This document shows positions 13,710 to 14,576 of a DNA stretch of 14,576 nt, one piece after another. The position numbers and the translations under genes are program-made. This stretch comes from CACKLF01 sp002725175 (GTDB lineage Bacteria; Pseudomonadota; Alphaproteobacteria; Rhodobacterales; Rhodobacteraceae). The notes beneath the pieces were generated by a model that was given only the letters and a program-made list of their open reading frames with translations, searched no databases and had not been told where the DNA came from. Every line of letters starts with the position of its first letter. Within the stretch, counting starts at the first letter, position 1. The stretch spans positions 1-14,576 of the forward strand of contig PBQX02000109.1 of the NCBI GenBank assembly GCA_002725175.2, written 5' to 3'.

Positions 13710-14576
13710 TTATTTNTCATAAAACTTTTCTACAAAAANATTNANACTTCTAACCCCCCATCCCGTCGAACCTGGGGGTGATAAATTTGTCTTATCTTTT
13801 CTAAATGAAACACCCGCTATATCCAANTGAATCCANGGTGTTGACTNNTTAACAAATCTCTTTAAAAACATNGCGGCAGTTGTAGCTCCCGCTAACCTGC
13901 CTCCAGAATTTTTTAAATCNGCAACTCTAGANNTTAAAAGACTATTAAATTNNTCATCTAAGGGNAGCTCCCATACTTTTTCATTTGCCTTAGCGCAAGA
14001 GGANATAAAATCTTCCTTAAANTTCTTAGAGTTGGAAAATAACCCNCAATANTCATGTCCTAAGGCCACCTCTACTGCCCCCGTTAAAGTTGCAAGATCA
14101 ATGATGCCAGACACTTTATATTTCATTTGGCAATACCACAAAAGATCAGCTAAAACTAGTCTTCCTTCGGCATCCGTATTATTGACTTCAACGGTATCGC
14201 CTTTTAACGATTGAATTATATCTCCAGGTTTCATTGCATCCCCACCTGGCATATTCTCAACCAAACCCAAGAAACCCACTACATTAGATTTAGATTTTCT
14301 CAAAGCTAATGCCTTGAAGAGTCCTGCTATTACTGCCGCGCCACCCATATCTCCTGTCATTTCTTGCATGCCAGATGCAGGTTTAAGAGAAATGCCGCCT
14401 GAATCAAACATAACCCCTTTTCCCACCAGTCCTAGTAATTTCTTTGATAAAGGTCTGCCATTCCACTCTAAAATGACAAATTTCGAAGGGTTTCTTGACC
14501 CCTTCCCTACGCTCAATAAAGCGTTCATCCCGATTTTAGCCATCTCCTGCTCTTCGATTACCTTTACAGATACGCC
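13710..14576 (-). CDS. pepA: Leucyl aminopeptidase (cytosol aminopeptidase), C-terminal catalytic part
   Basis: The frame is open to the right edge, so 289 C-terminal residues are seen and the N-terminal domain lies outside the window. The first visible residues, GVSVKVIEEQEMAKIGMN, continue the protein upstream of the ATG at 14543, so that ATG is internal. This is peptidase family M17, a hexameric two-metal exopeptidase that releases N-terminal amino acids, leucine preferred. The metal-site segments are GLVGKGVMFDSGG (catalytic Lys and metal Asp), MTGDMGGAA (metal Asp) and NNTDAEGRLVLAD (metal Asp and Glu, catalytic Arg). Full-length members have about 480-500 residues. pepA upstream of ndk is a familiar alphaproteobacterial order, though there holC usually lies between them. 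Confidence 0.96.
   Translation of the reverse strand, partial: GVSVKVIEEQEMAKIGMNALLSVGKGSRNPSKFVILEWNGRPLSKKLLGLVGKGVMFDSGGISLKPASGMQEMTGDMGGAAVIAGLFKALALRKSKSNVVGFLGLVENMPGGDAMKPGDIIQSLKGDTVEVNNTDAEGRLVLADLLWYCQMKYKVSGIIDLATLTGAVEVALGHXYXGLFSNSKXFKEDFXSSCAKANEKVWEXPLDXXFNSLLXSRVXDLKNSGGRLAGATTAXMFLKRFVXXSTXWIXLDIAGVSFRKDKTNLSPPGSTGWGVRSXNXFVEKFYXK

Noticed and set aside
14543..14576. ATG at 14543 as the start of pepA.
   Set aside because: The frame stays open to the window end and the upstream residues fit the conserved aminopeptidase sequence, so the gene is simply truncated by the window.

Overview
The window looks like the chromosome of an AT-rich, probably marine alphaproteobacterium. 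This is inferred from purM-purN and pepA/ndk lying next to each other, short intergenic gaps, low GC content and several TTG starts. Scattered single N bases from about 3.6 kb onward suggest a metagenomic, single-cell or mixed-strain consensus. No rRNA, CRISPR array, transposase, integrase or phage gene is visible.

Left part (1-5076). The window opens with the 5' end of a leftward acyl-CoA dehydrogenase gene, then a rightward tRNA gene with anticodon CAT behind a good sigma-70-type promoter. Next comes a leftward pair: a small protein with a SRT...SG tail motif and a DHRS1-like short-chain dehydrogenase. Divergent from this pair is the most striking gene of the window, a 512-residue protein with five modules: two CDGSH iron-sulfur motifs, a [2Fe-2S] ferredoxin domain, a class III nucleotide cyclase domain and a Rieske domain. 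All cluster ligands are present, so it reads as an iron-sulfur-rich, probably redox-responsive, nucleotide cyclase. On its far side, and convergent with it, lies a second protein that carries two copies of the same SRT...SG domain. The cyclase is therefore flanked on both sides by members of one unrecognised domain family, and the locus may be an undescribed signalling module.

Middle part (5077-8991). Three leftward metabolic genes: a homocysteine S-methyltransferase-family protein with one zinc ligand changed, a VOC-plus-double-cupin protein, and a 2-keto-4-pentenoate hydratase-family enzyme. A rightward gene for a secreted protein of unknown function with a calcium-loop-like motif follows.

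Right part (9070-14576). A very tightly packed rightward operon encodes an acyl-CoA synthetase resembling oxalate-CoA ligases, a ketopantoate reductase-family protein, PurM and PurN (gaps of 1 and 3 nt, then a 4-nt overlap). The last two catalyse steps of de novo purine synthesis. Convergent with it are ndk (nucleoside diphosphate kinase) and, upstream of ndk on the same strand, the C-terminal part of pepA (leucyl aminopeptidase), cut by the window end. Function calls for the housekeeping genes are firm; roles of the catabolic genes and of the cyclase locus are inference.
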